Shown: in pieces, positions 29,598 through 40,000 of the stretch
Layout: each line of letters starts with the position of its first letter
How positions within the stretch are numbered: position 1 is the stretch's first letter
Assembly: GCF_014195535.1 (NCBI RefSeq)
Contig: NZ_JACIBY010000006.1
Span: 372,001-436,000 of the forward strand
DNA: 64,000 nucleotides
DNA from: Runella defluvii
GTDB taxonomy: Bacteria > Bacteroidota > Bacteroidia > Cytophagales > Spirosomataceae
Direction: 5' to 3'
The notes under the pieces: model-generated
Database searches by the model: none
Seen by the model: the letters and a program-made list of their open reading frames with translations, nothing else
What the model was told of the DNA's origin: nothing
Translations under genes and position numbers: made by a program

Positions 29598-30533
29598 ATG
29601 AGGGGAAAGTTAATTTTAGGTACAGCGGCAAGTATTGTAGCAACTATGTTTGCTTGCAAGCAGACGGAAGATGTGTACCAAGATCGTAAAACGCTCGAAA
29701 ATAAGACCGAAATCAAGAACTATCTGAGCGCGAACAAACTCGTGGCTGATAGCCTCAATTCAGGCTTGTTTTATGTCGTTAGCAACGCCGACACAAGCCT
29801 CCAGAAACCTCAAATAGGAGACGAAGTAACGTTTAGCTACATCGCTCGACGGCTTGATGGAACCATTATTGACAGTAGCCAAGTAGGATACGGAGACGTG
29901 TTTATTCGTTCGTTTAATACCACTGACATCACCACTTCTGGTTATGCAATGGCTTACCGTTTCAATCCTGTGCCGTCGTTTGAGATACTCATGAACGCTC
30001 CTTATGAAAAAATAAGAGAGACCGATAAAGTAACGCTTTTTGTTCCGTGGTCGTTGCGTGGTTCTGGCGATGTTTCGTTGTTAGCCCCATTGTATATTCC
30101 CATTCGCTACGATATAAATATCCTAAAAGTACGTACGCAGGAAGAACAAATTAACGACTACGTAGCTGCTAATAAGATTTTGGGGTTAGAAAGAAACAGC
30201 GAAAACGGACTTCGGTTTGTAAAGACTTTGGCTCGTCCTGATTCTGCCCAAATCGAAATTGGAACGACGTTAAGTGTTGTCTATACTGGAAAACTCATCC
30301 GCAACGGAGTACAGTTTGACAGTGGTACAATCGACGTAAACGTGGTTGACCCTAAAGGTACCGCATCAGGAGGTGTGGTAAAAGGATTTAACGACGGTAT
30401 TGCTAAGATGCGTTACGGCGAAAAAGCCATCATCATCTTCCCTTCTACCCTCGGGTACGGCGCTACTGGTAGTGGTGGAAAAATCCCAGCTTACTCTCCG
30501 CTGCTCTTTGAGGTCGAAGCGAAACGCAAATAA
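29598..30533 (+). CDS. Second FKBP-type peptidyl-prolyl isomerase lipoprotein
   Basis: 311 residues from ATG 29598. The lipobox TMFAC sits at about residues 15-19; the longer upstream frame (from 29526) would bury it and overlap the preceding gene. There are two FKBP-like regions: the first (about 60-185) lacks several active-site residues, and the second (about 210-310) keeps LSVVYTGKLI, GFNDGIAKMRYGEK and GYGATGSGGKIPAYSPL. Its active pocket looks less canonical than that of its neighbour, so a chaperone role without much isomerase activity is possible. A strong terminator follows. Confidence 0.9.
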   Translation: MRGKLILGTAASIVATMFACKQTEDVYQDRKTLENKTEIKNYLSANKLVADSLNSGLFYVVSNADTSLQKPQIGDEVTFSYIARRLDGTIIDSSQVGYGDVFIRSFNTTDITTSGYAMAYRFNPVPSFEILMNAPYEKIRETDKVTLFVPWSLRGSGDVSLLAPLYIPIRYDINILKVRTQEEQINDYVAANKILGLERNSENGLRFVKTLARPDSAQIEIGTTLSVVYTGKLIRNGVQFDSGTIDVNVVDPKGTASGGVVKGFNDGIAKMRYGEKAIIIFPSTLGYGATGSGGKIPAYSPLLFEVEAKRK

Positions 30534-30551
30534 TTTTATTTTTTATACCAC

Positions 30552-30577
30552 AAAAAGCGGCTGAACGGCCGCTTTTT
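30552..30577 (+). terminator. Terminator after the FKBP operon
   Basis: AAAAAGCGGC and GCCGCTTTTT form a perfect ten-base stem with loop TGAACG, then GTTCTTTT. It lies between the second FKBP gene and rdgB. Confidence 0.88.
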
Positions 30578-30599
30578 GTTCTTTTACCTTTTTAATATC

Positions 30600-31187
30600 A
30601 TGCAACTTTGTTTTGCTACCAACAACGCCCACAAACTCACCGAAATTAAAGCTATTTTGGGCGATAATTTTGAATTAAAAACCCTCCAAGAAATCGGGTG
30701 CAACGAAGAACTTCCCGAAACCACCGATACCATTGAAGGCAATTCTGCCCAAAAAGCCGAATACGTGTGGGAACACTACAGCGTCAATTGCTTTGCCGAT
30801 GACTCTGGCCTTGAAATAGAAGCGCTCAACGGCGCGCCTGGCGTTCATTCGGCCTATTACAGCGGCGAGCGCAACCACGCCCGCAACATTGAGCGCGTTT
30901 TGAGTGAATTGGCCAACGAGTCTAACCGCAAGGCACGTTTCAAAACCGTTATTACGCTTACGTTAGCAGGAAAAAGCCATTCGTTTGAGGGAATTGTAGA
31001 AGGCTCCATCATCGACAGTCCGCGCGGCACCGACGGCTTTGGCTACGACCCTATTTTTGTGCCAGAAGGCGGCAACCGCACGTTTGCCGAAATGACGCTG
31101 GACGAAAAGGGAAAAATCAGCCACCGTTCACGAGCGTTTGCTAAGCTGGTAGCGTTTTTGCAGAGTTACTCAGGAATCAACTCATAA
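30600..31187 (+). CDS. rdgB: Non-canonical purine NTP pyrophosphatase (RdgB/HAM1)
   Basis: 195 residues from ATG 30600, which begins MQLCFATNNAHKLTEI as in the family; the upstream ATG at 30576 overlaps the terminator. Conserved blocks: ATNNxxK near the start, FADDSGLEIEALNGAPGV at about 63-80, GTDGFGYDPIF at about 145-155 and ISHRSRAF near 175. It hydrolyses dITP, ITP and XTP to monophosphates and so keeps deaminated purines out of DNA and RNA. The 3' end overlaps the converging lipoprotein gene by 22 bases. Confidence 0.96.
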   Translation: MQLCFATNNAHKLTEIKAILGDNFELKTLQEIGCNEELPETTDTIEGNSAQKAEYVWEHYSVNCFADDSGLEIEALNGAPGVHSAYYSGERNHARNIERVLSELANESNRKARFKTVITLTLAGKSHSFEGIVEGSIIDSPRGTDGFGYDPIFVPEGGNRTFAEMTLDEKGKISHRSRAFAKLVAFLQSYSGINS

Positions 31188-31606
31188 CTATTAATGCTAT
31201 TTCCCGTTTTGCGACTTTCGGCAGTGCGTTCCAATTTTAGCAAATCGGCGGTGGGGGTTTCGGTAATAAAAAACTCCACCGTCCCAATCGTACCCGTGGG
31301 TTTGGGCACGAGGTTTTCTAAAATGAGGCGTTGGTTATCGGTCGAAACCGTCCACGTTCCTACCAACGTTCGGCCGTCAATGTCTTTGAACGTGACTTGT
31401 TTGGGATCGCTCAAATCCAGCCGAAAATTGGCATAACTTGGCTTCACGTTGGCCGCTCCTCCTAAGCTAAACACCACTTGAGTGCCTTCTTTTACCAATT
31501 TGGCTTTCCATTTTTTACCAATCAAATCCGTAATCGGAACTACTTTTTGGGGCGTACATCCTGCCAACAGCAGCAAACAACAACTAACTATCGCTAACGT
31601 CTTCAT
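31166..31606 (-). CDS. Small lipoprotein of unknown function
   Basis: 146 residues. The lipobox LLLAGC is at about residues 12-17. The mature part has an IGKKWKAKLV start, a DxxTLVGTWTVSTDNQRLILEN core and a beta-rich pattern reminiscent of small lipocalin-like lipoproteins of Bacteroidota (inference). No catalytic motif is seen. It stands 12 bases downstream of the FN3/T9SS gene and probably ends that long minus-strand operon. Confidence 0.8.
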   Translation of the reverse strand: MKTLAIVSCCLLLLAGCTPQKVVPITDLIGKKWKAKLVKEGTQVVFSLGGAANVKPSYANFRLDLSDPKQVTFKDIDGRTLVGTWTVSTDNQRLILENLVPKPTGTIGTVEFFITETPTADLLKLERTAESRKTGNSINSYELIPE

Positions 31607-31618
31607 ATTCTTTGAGAA

Positions 31619-34600
31619 TTAATTGAGCACAATTTTGGTTGAAAAAACATGATTTTCGGCATTAACAATGACCACGTACACGCCTCCTCTCAACGCACTT
31701 AGGTCGTGTATCCACGCCTGTTTTCCTGCCACAATCCCCGCGTCGGTTTTGAGGGGTTGTCCATTCAAACTCATTATTTTCCAGTCGATTTCTAACGGCT
31801 GAAAACGCTCGTTTTGGATGCGTAACGTCTGGCCGTAAGCAACCAAAGTCAAGCCTACTTCCGACAACTGCGGCCGCACCGAAATCACGACTTCGGGCGT
31901 AGTGACACTCACTACGTTGCTGTATCCTGAGTTCCCTGCGGCGTTAGAAAGGCGAATGCGGTAATAATACGTAGTTTGTTCGTTGAGCCCAAGGTCCACG
32001 TACGACGTACTCGTAGCAGGTTGCTGCGTAATTTGCGCAAAGCCCGTAGTAGGACTGGTTGAACGCTCAACGAGGACGTTGGTGGCGTTCGAGAGCGTTC
32101 CCCACGTCAATCGAATTTGGTCATAATCTGCGAGTTCAGCCGTGAGGTTGGTCGGAGTCGCAGGAACCGCCAATAAAGTAGTGGCATCGGCCACGTTGGT
32201 ATAACTACTCGCGCCTGCTGAATTTTTAGCCCGAACGCGGTACCAATAACGCGTCGAAGCATTCAGACCCGTGTTGGAATAGGTCGTCGCATTGGCTCCT
32301 ACATCCGCGATTTTGGCAAAATTTGTCCCGTCCGTACTCCGTTCTATTTCAAAGCCCGTTTCGTCGGAAGCATTGTCCGCCCACCCCAAATTGATTTGAC
32401 TGCTGCTGGTGGCCGTGGCTGTCAAACCGCTCGGTGGACGAGGAATCGTTACGGGCGGGGCTTGGGTAGTAGCATCCGACACGTTGGTATAACTACTCGC
32501 TCCTGCTGAATTATTGGCTCGAACGCGGTACCAATAACGCGTCGAAGCATTTAAGCCCGTATTGGAATAGGTCGTGGCGTTTGCGCCTACCTCTGCAATT
32601 TTGGCAAAATTTGTCCCGTCCGTACTCCGTTCTATTTCAAAGCCCGTTTCGTCGGAAGCATTGTCTGTCCACCCCAAATTGATTTGACTGCTGCTCGTCG
32701 CCGTGGCTGTCAAGCCGCTCGGCGGACGAGGAATGGTTACGGGTGGCGCTTGGGTAGTAGCATCCGCCACGTTGGTATAACTACTCGATCCCGCTGAATT
32801 ATTGGCTCGAACGCGGTACCAATAACGCGTCGAAGCGTTTAAGCCCGTATTGGAATAGGTCGTGGCGTTTGCGCCTACATCCGCGATTTTGGCAAAATTT
32901 GTCCCGTCCGTACTCCGTTCTATCTCAAAGGCTGTTTCGTCAGAAGCATTGTCCGCCCAACCCAAATTGATTTGACTGCTGCTCGTCGCCGTGGCTATCA
33001 AGCCGCTCGGCGGACGAGGAATGGTTACGGGTGGCGCTTGGGTAGTAGCATCCGCCACGTTGGTATAACTACTCGATCCCGCTGAATTATTGGCTCGAAC
33101 GCGGTACCAATAACGCGTCGAAGCGTTTAAGCCCGTATTGGAATAGGTCGTGGCGTTTGCGCCTACATCCGCGATTTTGGCAAAATTTGTCCCGTCCGTA
33201 CTCCGTTCTATCTCAAAGGCTGTTTCGTCAGAAGCATTGTCCGCCCAACCCAAATTGATTTGACTGCTGCTCGTCGCCGTGGCTATCAAGCCGCTCGGTG
33301 GACGAGGAATGGTTACGGGTGGCGCTTGGGTTGTAGCATCCGCGACATTAGTGTAACTACTCGCTCCAGCTGAATTATTGGCTCGAACGCGGTACCAATA
33401 ACGCGTCGAAGCGTTTAAGCCCGTATTGGAATAGGTCGTGGCGTTTGCGCCTACATCCGCGATTTTGGCAAAATTTGTCCCGTCCGTACTCCGTTCTATC
33501 TCAAAGGCTGTTTCGTCAGAAGCATTGTCCGCCCAACCCAAATTGATTTGACTGCTGCTCGTCGCCGTGGCTATCAAGCCGCTCGGTGGACGAGGAATGG
33601 TTACGGGTGGCGCTTGGGTTGTAGCATCCGCGACATTAGTGTAACTACTCGCTCCAGCTGAATTATTGGCTCGAACGCGGTACCAATAACGCGTCGAAGC
33701 ATTTAAACCTGTATTCGAATAGGTCGTCGCATTGGCACCTACATCCGCGATTTTGGCAAAATTTATCCCGTCTGTACTCCGTTCTATTTCAAAGCCCGTT
33801 TCGTCGGAAGCATTGTCCGTCCAACTCAAATTGATTTGGCTGCTGCTCGTCGCTGTGGCTGTCAAGCCGCTCGGCGGACGAGGAATGGTTACGGGTGGTG
33901 CTTGGGTTGTGGCGCAAGCGGGGTCGGTATAACCCGAATTTCCTGCTCCATTTTTTGCCCGTACCCGATAGCAATATTGCGTATTGCTAACAAGTCCCGT
34001 ATTGGCATAGGTCGTCGTTCCAGCCCCTACGTCGGCTATTTTGCTATAATTTCGGCTATCCGTACTACGTTCTATTTCAAAACCCGTTTCATTGTCTGAC
34101 AAATCTGCCCACGAAAGATTGATTTGGGAACTACTTGTGGCGTTGGCCGTTAAGCGCGCGGGGGCATTGGGCAAGGCCGATTGCGTGGTAGCATCGGCGG
34201 TGTTGGATTTGGTGCGCGAAGGCGTTCCGCCCCGTTGAGAACCTACATAATAATAATAACGGGTAGAAGCATTCAGCCCCGCATTGGCGTAGGTCGTTAC
34301 ATTGGCACCTACATCAGCAATTTTAGAAAAATTAGCATTGTCAGTAGAGCGAAAAACTTCAAAACCTGACTCATTATTAGAAGCATCCGTCCAGCTAAGG
34401 TTGATTTGGCTTGACGATACCGCTACAGCGCTAAGATTGGTCGGGGGGTTAGGTGGCGAAGCGAGCGTAGTGGCACAGGCGATATTAGAATACTCATTGG
34501 GAGCTCCCGTCCAAGACACCCGATAGCAGTACTCCGTGTTGTCTAACGGAACGGTTTGGTCATCATAAAACGTAAGGTTGGAATCAAACGAACCAATCGT

Positions 34601-35068
34601 ACTCCATGCTCCACCCTGCCCTTGCCGACGCTGAATAACGACATTGCCGTTTTCTTTTCCCCCTTGCACCTTAAACGTAATCGCAATCCAGTTTGTCCCT
34701 TTCACTTCAATTTTTGAAATGTTGGGCGCAACGGGCGGAAAAGCATAAACCACGTTGGAATAACCGCTAAAAGTGGTCGCTGTCAACTTCGCCCTTACCC
34801 GATAATAACTATACGTATTGGCGGGCGGATTGGCATCGGTATAAGAAACAACATTGGCTGCTACCTCTCCTAATTTTGTAAAACCCGCCGTTTCAGAAGT
34901 TGTTGAGCGCTCTATTTCAAAGCCCAACTCCCGAGTCGAATTATCTTTCCAGCTCAAATTAACCTGTTTGCTCGAAACGGCAACCGCGGCCAAATTGGAA
35001 GGTGCTTCGCTTTGGGCAAAGGCTTTCCCAAAACTGATAAATACTAAAAATAAGAATAGCTTTTTCAT
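31619..35068 (-). CDS. Eleven-FN3-domain protein with T9SS sorting domain
   Basis: 1149 residues. The signal peptide ends near residue 19 (AFA/QS). Eleven fibronectin type III domains follow, each with the (S/Q)INLxW and YxYRVRAxN(S/G)AG signatures. Domains 5-10 are near-identical copies of 96 residues joined by APPVTIPRPPSG linkers. The last 85 residues form a type A Por secretion sorting domain (GQTLRIQN, MSLNGQPL, GGVYVVIV, closing TKIVLN). The protein is therefore expected to be exported by T9SS and either released or attached to the cell surface. It probably acts in adhesion or as a spacer. It is the distal large gene of an operon with the three genes upstream. Confidence 0.92.
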   Translation of the reverse strand: MKKLFLFLVFISFGKAFAQSEAPSNLAAVAVSSKQVNLSWKDNSTRELGFEIERSTTSETAGFTKLGEVAANVVSYTDANPPANTYSYYRVRAKLTATTFSGYSNVVYAFPPVAPNISKIEVKGTNWIAITFKVQGGKENGNVVIQRRQGQGGAWSTIGSFDSNLTFYDDQTVPLDNTEYCYRVSWTGAPNEYSNIACATTLASPPNPPTNLSAVAVSSSQINLSWTDASNNESGFEVFRSTDNANFSKIADVGANVTTYANAGLNASTRYYYYVGSQRGGTPSRTKSNTADATTQSALPNAPARLTANATSSSQINLSWADLSDNETGFEIERSTDSRNYSKIADVGAGTTTYANTGLVSNTQYCYRVRAKNGAGNSGYTDPACATTQAPPVTIPRPPSGLTATATSSSQINLSWTDNASDETGFEIERSTDGINFAKIADVGANATTYSNTGLNASTRYWYRVRANNSAGASSYTNVADATTQAPPVTIPRPPSGLIATATSSSQINLGWADNASDETAFEIERSTDGTNFAKIADVGANATTYSNTGLNASTRYWYRVRANNSAGASSYTNVADATTQAPPVTIPRPPSGLIATATSSSQINLGWADNASDETAFEIERSTDGTNFAKIADVGANATTYSNTGLNASTRYWYRVRANNSAGSSSYTNVADATTQAPPVTIPRPPSGLIATATSSSQINLGWADNASDETAFEIERSTDGTNFAKIADVGANATTYSNTGLNASTRYWYRVRANNSAGSSSYTNVADATTQAPPVTIPRPPSGLTATATSSSQINLGWTDNASDETGFEIERSTDGTNFAKIAEVGANATTYSNTGLNASTRYWYRVRANNSAGASSYTNVSDATTQAPPVTIPRPPSGLTATATSSSQINLGWADNASDETGFEIERSTDGTNFAKIADVGANATTYSNTGLNASTRYWYRVRAKNSAGASSYTNVADATTLLAVPATPTNLTAELADYDQIRLTWGTLSNATNVLVERSTSPTTGFAQITQQPATSTSYVDLGLNEQTTYYYRIRLSNAAGNSGYSNVVSVTTPEVVISVRPQLSEVGLTLVAYGQTLRIQNERFQPLEIDWKIMSLNGQPLKTDAGIVAGKQAWIHDLSALRGGVYVVIVNAENHVFSTKIVLN
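32178..33904 (-). repeat. Six near-identical 288-bp FN3 repeats
   Basis: The linker codons for IPRPP recur at 33876, 33588, 33300, 33012, 32724 and 32436, exactly 288 bases apart. Three central copies are nearly identical at the DNA level. Copy number is likely to vary between strains. Confidence 0.92.
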
Positions 35069-35081
35069 GGGGAAGAGAATT

Positions 35082-37064
35082 CTATCTGACCGTAATATTC
35101 AGTTCGTTGCTCTCAACTAAGGTGCCGTTGGCGGCCAGCAGTCGGATCTTGAATCGATATTCTCCGCTGTTGGGCTCTACCTCCCGCAGCAGGTATTCAT
35201 CCCGTTCCTCTCTTAACAGAATCGGCATAAAATTCCCGTCATTCTCCTTTTTGAGCAGGTAGCGCCGTACTGCCGTGTCTTTGCCTACCATACGCCAGTG
35301 GATTTTGATGACTCGCGATGAACTGTCGTAGTCAGCCGTAAGAAGTTGCGGAATGGCGAGATTTTCGCTGCCGCTTACATACAGTAGCTTGGGAGCGGAA
35401 TGCTTCGAGGAATTATCGCTGCTATCGACGGCCGTAAGCACATATTCATACCCTCGCCCGCTTTGTACAGACGCATCCGTAAAGGAAAATACTTTGGGAG
35501 AAATCAACGCAGACGTAATTTTTGTAAACTCCCGAGCGGTATCACTCACGGTTCGGCGCAGGATCGTAAAACCCTTCAGGTCCAAATCGGGCGGTGTTTC
35601 CCATTGCAGTGTTACTTTTCCTTTATCAAGAGCAATTTCAGTCAGGATCGGCGCATGGGGCGCAACAATGTCGGGCAATTTAAGGGCTACTACCGTGCCG
35701 ATACTTTCATTGTATGCACTGTCAACGGCAGTGATTTTGTAGTAAAATCGATTCTGCGCCACCGGAGGCAGCGAGTCCAAAAAGGCTGCCTGACGGATGG
35801 GCTTTACATGAATAAGATTAAAACTTTCGGCATCACTCGTAATGGAGCGATAAATGCGGTAGCCCAATACATCTTTTTCGGTATTAGTCCGCCATTTGAT
35901 GGAAACAACCCCTTTACCTGTTTTTGCCTCAGACACGACCGGTGCGGCGGGTGGAGTGGTGTCCACGCCTATGATCCGGGCAATGTTGGAAACTGCTTTG
36001 TTGCCAAAATCATCAACGGCTTCCACGTAATAATGATGCGTAAGGTTTTCGTTCTGAATCAGGTCTTCAAACGAACTGGTTCCGAGCGGTAATAAGGCCG
36101 TATTGAGTTTGACGTAATTTCCATTGATGAGAAAACTGCGGTAGATATTGTAACCGATGCACTTGGCAGAAGGAGAAGATTTCCAGCTGATAACCGCCTT
36201 ATTTCCATTCTTGATGGCTGTAACCTCCTGTGCCGCTTGCGGTGGGTTGAGGTCGCGCACAAAAGCCGTACTCGGCAGGCTATATTCGCTCATATTGCCA
36301 AAATAATCTACCCCGACAATCCGATAGCCGTACGCCATTCCTCCCTGCAAGGTCGTATCGCTGTCGGTATAAGAAGGTGTAAAATCTTTTCCATCCACGG
36401 CATCGGGAACCAAAACTGGCTTTTTGGTCAATTGAATTTCTTTTTCGTAGCCTTTTTTACGAAACACATGATAGAACAGAAAATGGTCGCTTCGTTTCCA
36501 GGTAAGCGTGACACTGCGATTTCCCGCTTTGGTCAACAGACCTTCGGGGGCCTTCAGGGCCTGAAAAGCCCTGGCCATAATGGGCTCGGAAAACGCCGCT
36601 GGAAGCTTTTTGGTGCCGTCAGAAACAACCAGCATATACACATAGGTTTGTCCGACAACTGCCGTTTCGTCTTTATAATACAAGCCGGCATAGCGCGCCA
36701 GGTTATTGTTAAGAATCGCTTGACCATAAAAACCGATCTCGGCCATTCGTTGGTCATTTTTGTTGTTAAATTTAAGCGCACGGAATTGTTGATACATGGT
36801 CCAATCCGCGCTGTTGGCGTTTTTGTCGGGAGAGGGCTGAGCAGGGTCGAAAGGGCGAATGGGTTTGCTGTTTATTTTTTTCCAATTCTTTTCACCTTTC
36901 ACCGTTCGATAAATCTCAAACTCAACATTGAATTTCGGACTGCTTCGTGTCCATTTTAACTGAATAGCAGTGGGCACAGACGTATTGCCTGCGTAGAAAA
37001 ACTGCTGGGCTAAGCCATTGGCAGTGGTTCCAAAAATGGCCAATAAAAGAAGTATATTTTTCAT
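35082..37064 (-). CDS. Secreted FN3-domain protein (660 aa)
   Basis: ATG 37064 gives MKNILLLLAIFGTTANGLAQ, a clean signal peptide. The longer frame to 37211 runs into the upstream gene and was rejected. At least four FN3-like domains are visible, three with the pattern PPxAPxV, then K(V/A)xIxW and GYxIYRS (about 300-570). There is no T9SS sorting domain at the C-terminus (SNELNITVR). It may stay periplasmic or bind a partner encoded in the operon. It begins 19 bases after the preceding stop codon and is followed 13 bases on by the FN3/T9SS gene, so translation is probably linked. Confidence 0.88.
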   Translation of the reverse strand: MKNILLLLAIFGTTANGLAQQFFYAGNTSVPTAIQLKWTRSSPKFNVEFEIYRTVKGEKNWKKINSKPIRPFDPAQPSPDKNANSADWTMYQQFRALKFNNKNDQRMAEIGFYGQAILNNNLARYAGLYYKDETAVVGQTYVYMLVVSDGTKKLPAAFSEPIMARAFQALKAPEGLLTKAGNRSVTLTWKRSDHFLFYHVFRKKGYEKEIQLTKKPVLVPDAVDGKDFTPSYTDSDTTLQGGMAYGYRIVGVDYFGNMSEYSLPSTAFVRDLNPPQAAQEVTAIKNGNKAVISWKSSPSAKCIGYNIYRSFLINGNYVKLNTALLPLGTSSFEDLIQNENLTHHYYVEAVDDFGNKAVSNIARIIGVDTTPPAAPVVSEAKTGKGVVSIKWRTNTEKDVLGYRIYRSITSDAESFNLIHVKPIRQAAFLDSLPPVAQNRFYYKITAVDSAYNESIGTVVALKLPDIVAPHAPILTEIALDKGKVTLQWETPPDLDLKGFTILRRTVSDTAREFTKITSALISPKVFSFTDASVQSGRGYEYVLTAVDSSDNSSKHSAPKLLYVSGSENLAIPQLLTADYDSSSRVIKIHWRMVGKDTAVRRYLLKKENDGNFMPILLREERDEYLLREVEPNSGEYRFKIRLLAANGTLVESNELNITVR

Positions 37065-37083
37065 GATCTTAGATTCGAAGAGA

Positions 37084-40000
37084 TTACCAACTGAAAAAAT
37101 CGACGATCGCCCCACCAATATCCTCGGCACAATCCAAAGGATCGGATACGCATTCGGCCGCCACTCCAAGCGCTTTTCCGATCGCTTCTGCCCCATCGCC
37201 CAATAACTCACCCGCTTTTTTCAGACCTTTAATCAGCACATTAAGTAGTCCGTTGCATTCCGCAGGATAAGTGCCGTCACACATGCCCGAAAAGATAGCA
37301 GGGCCTCCAGGGATGCTTACTTTCCCCGTAAAGACAAAGCCGCCGATGCCGCCGATACAAATGCTTTTGCCGATTGAAACACAGATAGGAGCGGGCAACA
37401 TGAACTGAAGTTCCAAGGCTTCATTGACCAAATCAAAACTGTAATCTTTGTAGAAAGCGGCAGCGGTTAATGCCGCTCCAACCTTTGCAAAAATTTTAAA
37501 TTCGGGAGAAATCGTAGCCGTAATCGTGGCCTCCTGATAAGCTGAGGCCGTCAGCCCGTAGTCGGTATCCGTGTAGTCAGCGGTATTGAATTTGAATACT
37601 GTGCCTTTTTCATATACTACAGCACCTATTCCTTTGGGAACCCAGGCAATGCTCGGTATCTTTTTGATTTCATCATTACTGACTGCATACAGCGCCATGT
37701 ACATATCTACATGAGGCGATAAATCACCGAATGTACCGCAAAAAGCTTTGAGATTAAGCGTCTTGGATGGTCCTCCTACGGCCAAGACAAAGTTTTGGGG
37801 ACTCAGGTAAATCGTTGCTCCGCCGTTGACACAACCAGCACCGAGATCCAGATTGGTCAGGGTAGCCTGTCCCAGAATGGTTTTATTTTTGAAATCAAAA
37901 TCTAAGGTTACTTTTCCACTACCACGAGTATTTTCACCGTCCATGGTAGAGGAAATAAATCGTCCGTTTCCTTCTATTTTAAGGGTTTTGTTTCCGATGC
38001 TCAATTCCGTAGCTACGTCGCCCCAAAAAAGCGTACGGTCTTTCGTACGGATGGGTGTAAAGGCATAAAGACCCAAACTTCCTCCTTTTTTGGGAATATA
38101 ATCAGCATCGTTGATGCTTTGTGAGCCAGCTGTATGCTCCATATTATAATACACTCTTCCCCTGAACCCATAGATCTCCAGATCAAGAAATATATCAATG
38201 GCCGGGTTCAAATTCATTACGCCAAACTCCGCAAACCAATACGTGAAATCATCCTGCTTACGCTTTCCAGCTTTTAATCGGGCATCGACAGAACCAATAG
38301 ATGCCGGTTGTTTGAGGGTGGCTTTTGCCGATACTCCAAAACCGGTTCCCCAGGTAGGATCATCCCTATAATATTGAAAACAAACTTGGCCGAAACTGAT
38401 AGGCAACGATTCAAAACCACCCACGGCTACGCACTTATTGTCGAGGTCAAATTCAATTTTGGGTTCTTCAGCAGCAGCTGTGTTGCTTGCGATATAAAAA
38501 AGACCGCTGCCAGTATCATCATCGTCCCAGGCAGGGCCACCCGCCTTTTTCGTCGGATTAACGGGTGTCTGATCAACGGGTTTGTCGGGAACGTTGTATT
38601 TGGGGCCGTCAGGAAAAGGATCGTTGACGACGGTATTATCAATGTACGAAAGGTGAGTGTATTTTTGAATGGGTTTTCCACCTACACCGGCCAGGTTATC
38701 GGCCAAAACAAAATCACCGAAAACAAAGAAATGGTATTTTTTAGGGTTGGTATCGCTGAAAAGTGCCGTTTGAGTGACTTTGTATTTGAATCCGTTGTAT
38801 TTTCCAGTCACCTGGTTATCCAAAGGAGTATAATTGGTGGTATTCTCCAAATTGCTGACCCTACCATCTGGCCAAATGTAGAGAGGCGGCATAGGCATAT
38901 CTTTAAGGTAGATATTTCGATCTTCATCTTCCGCATTGTAAAAGTTCAGCGAAGAACCGGTGATGGCCACTGCTCCTTTGTTAAAATAAGCATCGTACAT
39001 CTCAATCTCGGCCTTATCGGTTTGAGTTTTGCCGTAAAGCATGAATTTCTGCTTCGCAAACTTACTGACCGATGCGTACTGAAAACCGTTTTTATCGGCA
39101 AAGAGATTAAGTTTGCATTTTTGGTTAATGAACGGAACAAACACATCGCCATACACTACTGCTTCAAAGAGCTTCCCCTCAAAAACATCCAGTCGGGCTT
39201 TAGTAAATTTGGCCTGAAAGCCTTCATAAAGCCCTTTTTTACTGAACGACGTCTCCTCGGCCTTCACCCACAAAACACCGTTATCGTACGCACTGCCGAC
39301 GCTGAATGTATAGACAGATTTATCTCCGGCCGTAAAATCGACCTTAGCATAAGGCATCGAAAGGCCATAAGGGGTATTGATCTTCAGGTCCTGTGCGGGT
39401 TTTACGGGTCCCAATGAAACCACCGCGTAATCAAAGGAGAGTTTTACGGATGCGTCTTTGTTAAGGGTGATGGTTGTTTCATCAATTTTTGCATCAAAAG
39501 CCAGACTTGTTTTGTTGGTAAAAGGAATCATGAGACCCACGGTACTGAATAAAAGCGGATCCTCCAATGCCTTTGAAGTGTTTGCGTCTGTACCGATGCC
39601 GTTTTTGGATATAGGCTTTGTCCCCACCCCGGCACCCACATTTGTATTCGGCTTGGAAGCCGTAGTGGATGGAGAACCAGACGAAGATTTAGGGATCAGT
39701 GCATTACTTTTCAAATGAGGAATCATTACTATCCCGCTTAATTCCCCCGTTACCTGAGAGATATCATTTACCCCCAACGATAATACCCCCGACAGTTTCA
39801 ATTCATAGTCAGTTGGCATGGACAGTTTAAACTGATAGTCCTTTGCCAACGCGGCAGTGCCTTTCAGGAGAAATTTGTCATTGTGAACCTCAAGTGCAAA
39901 CCACTCGTTTTTGGTAGTTAATTTTTGCGGACCAGGCGTAAATTTGGCTTCTGTTAAAGTCTCCGATGTAGTTGTTTGAGTTAGGTTCGGGTTTTTCGCC

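Noticed and set aside
35082-37211. Upstream ATG 37211 for the FN3 protein
   Set aside because: It would overlap the end of the preceding gene by 128 bases and bury the clean signal peptide that starts at 37064.
38308-39417. 369-codon open frame on the plus strand opposite the large secreted protein gene
   Set aside because: It lies wholly antisense to a 1535-codon gene with a signal peptide and clear operon context; its product shows no motif and looks like a codon-bias shadow.
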